Program-made: the position numbers and the translations under genes
Shown: in pieces, positions 46,727 to 47,248 of the stretch
How the letters are laid out: every line of letters starts with the position of its first letter
Position numbering within the stretch: position 1 is the first letter of the stretch
Source of the DNA: a virus
Length of the DNA stretch: 47,248 bases
IMG/VR virus record: IMGVR_UViG_3300027902_000003
Coordinates: 1-47,248 of that record
Strand: one strand, 5' to 3'
The notes under the pieces: model-generated
The model's input: only the letters and a program-made list of their open reading frames with translations
Databases searched by the model: none
What the model was told of the DNA's origin: nothing

Positions 46727-46854
46727 CCGACACCGGACTCACGGCGATGCTGACCTTCTGGAACTTTATCTGGTGGCTCGGCATCGGCGTGGGAGCGGCC
46801 TACGGGCTGCTGGTGCTGTTCGTGTGGTTCAGTAATCGCAACGGGAGCAACTGA
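46723..46854 (+). CDS. Small membrane protein (43 aa)
   Basis: A 43-residue protein with a Trp-rich membrane segment (FWNFIWWLGIGVGAAYGLLV). Coupled by ATGA upstream and TGATG downstream. A pair of tiny membrane proteins here in a virion region is curious; they could be holin-like or entry-associated. Confidence 0.65.
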   Translation: MTDTGLTAMLTFWNFIWWLGIGVGAAYGLLVLFVWFSNRNGSN

Positions 46855-47153
46855 TGGCAACTTACGACGAACTTTTGACCGCGAGCGCGAACGATGCATT
46901 GCGGCAGCGAGTGTTGGTAGCCGTGGTGGTGACGGCGAACACCATCATTCTTGAGGCTCCCGCAACGGCCAATCATGCGGCGAGACTGGTGTGGGCCAAG
47001 TCGACCATCGCCAATCCAGAACCGGCTAGGAATCAAGTACTGTGGTCGGCCATCGCCCAGAATAAGGCGGCGACGTTGGCGCAGATTATTGGCGCCACTG
47101 ACGCCGCGTTGCAGACGGCGGTTGACGCTGCGGTTGCCGGCTTGGCGGTGTAA
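46854..47153 (+). CDS. Unknown protein near the map junction (99 aa)
   Basis: A 99-residue protein, Ala-rich and helical (ASANDALRQRVLVAVVVTAN), ending in an Ala/Val-rich tail. It ends at 47153, just inside the terminal repeat (47150-47248), so the following gene restarts at position 7 of the window. Similar small Ala-rich proteins precede fibre or lysis genes in phages. Function unknown. Confidence 0.65.
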   Translation: MATYDELLTASANDALRQRVLVAVVVTANTIILEAPATANHAARLVWAKSTIANPEPARNQVLWSAIAQNKAATLAQIIGATDAALQTAVDAAVAGLAV

Positions 47154-47248
47154 CCATGACCGCCATCTCAACTGTCATCGGCACGCGAACAGCGTTTACC
47201 ATCACGCTCAACGCACTCGCTAATGTGACCTACGTCGCCGGGACCGCG
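47150..47248. repeat. Terminal redundancy, right copy
   Basis: Identical to bases 1-99. Joining the copies gives a circular map of 47,149 bp. Confidence 0.95.
47157..47248 (+). CDS. Start of the 154-aa gene, repeated copy (partial)
   Basis: This is the second appearance of the first 92 bases of the gene at 7-471, cut by the window end. It is not a separate gene. Confidence 0.9.

Overview
The window is a complete tailed-phage genome with P22-like podovirus architecture, probably from a Gram-negative (proteobacterial) host. The last 99 bases (47150-47248) repeat bases 1-99 exactly and fall inside one gene, so the map closes into a circle of 47,149 bp. Evidence for the phage type: terminase, portal, scaffold and coat genes; homologues of the P22 gp4 and gp10 tail-neck proteins; a block of ejection-type proteins; no tape measure, sheath or tube genes; and a lysis cassette with an Rz/Rz1 spanin pair, which implies an outer membrane. 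I see no integrase, clear repressor, DNA polymerase, RNA polymerase or tRNA, so it probably uses host polymerases and may be virulent.

Layout. The late arm runs on the + strand from 30544 through the join to 17330: small and large terminase, portal, a GroES-like protein, scaffold, coat, several unknown virion proteins, a collagen-like fibre with a glycosyltransferase beside it, more appendage proteins, the lysis cassette, two glycine-rich fibre-type proteins, gp4-like and gp10-like neck proteins (the latter with a Kelch insertion), four ejection-type proteins, a 50-residue very acidic protein and a PurD-like ATP-grasp enzyme. The early/middle arm runs on the minus strand from 25727 to 17327 as one tightly overlapped operon: SSB, PD-(D/E)XK nuclease, NinB-like protein, many small proteins, three homing-type endonucleases, a SAM methyltransferase and a glycosyltransferase-methyltransferase fusion. 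A short + operon (25871-27805) carries replication functions: a DUF1064 nuclease, a DUF1376 protein, a lambda P-like helicase loader, a 32-residue C2H2 zinc finger and a membrane protein. Three small minus-strand units lie at 27835-29501, followed by a gene-free regulatory region of about 690 bp.

Regulation is the most unusual part. Six intergenic 16-bp boxes match the sigma-54 (RpoN) -24/-12 consensus with exact GG-N10-GC spacing. Five sit just upstream of genes, pointing the right way, and the sixth fires into the gene-free region. Three of the minus-strand leaders also share a CACCCCTAAcCT block at the predicted RNA 5' end. The structural genes instead have sigma-70-like promoters whose -10 boxes lie only 6-8 nt from the start codon, which predicts leaderless mRNAs. 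A sigma-54 early/middle switch feeding a sigma-70 late arm is the best candidate here for an undescribed system.

Five HNH or endonuclease VII-type genes interrupt or flank key genes (terminase/portal, coat and the early operon). Three of them share the same N-terminal zinc module joined to different catalytic domains. Gene starts were chosen by Shine-Dalgarno sequences and stop/start overlaps. Functions are assigned from motifs read by eye, without database searches.
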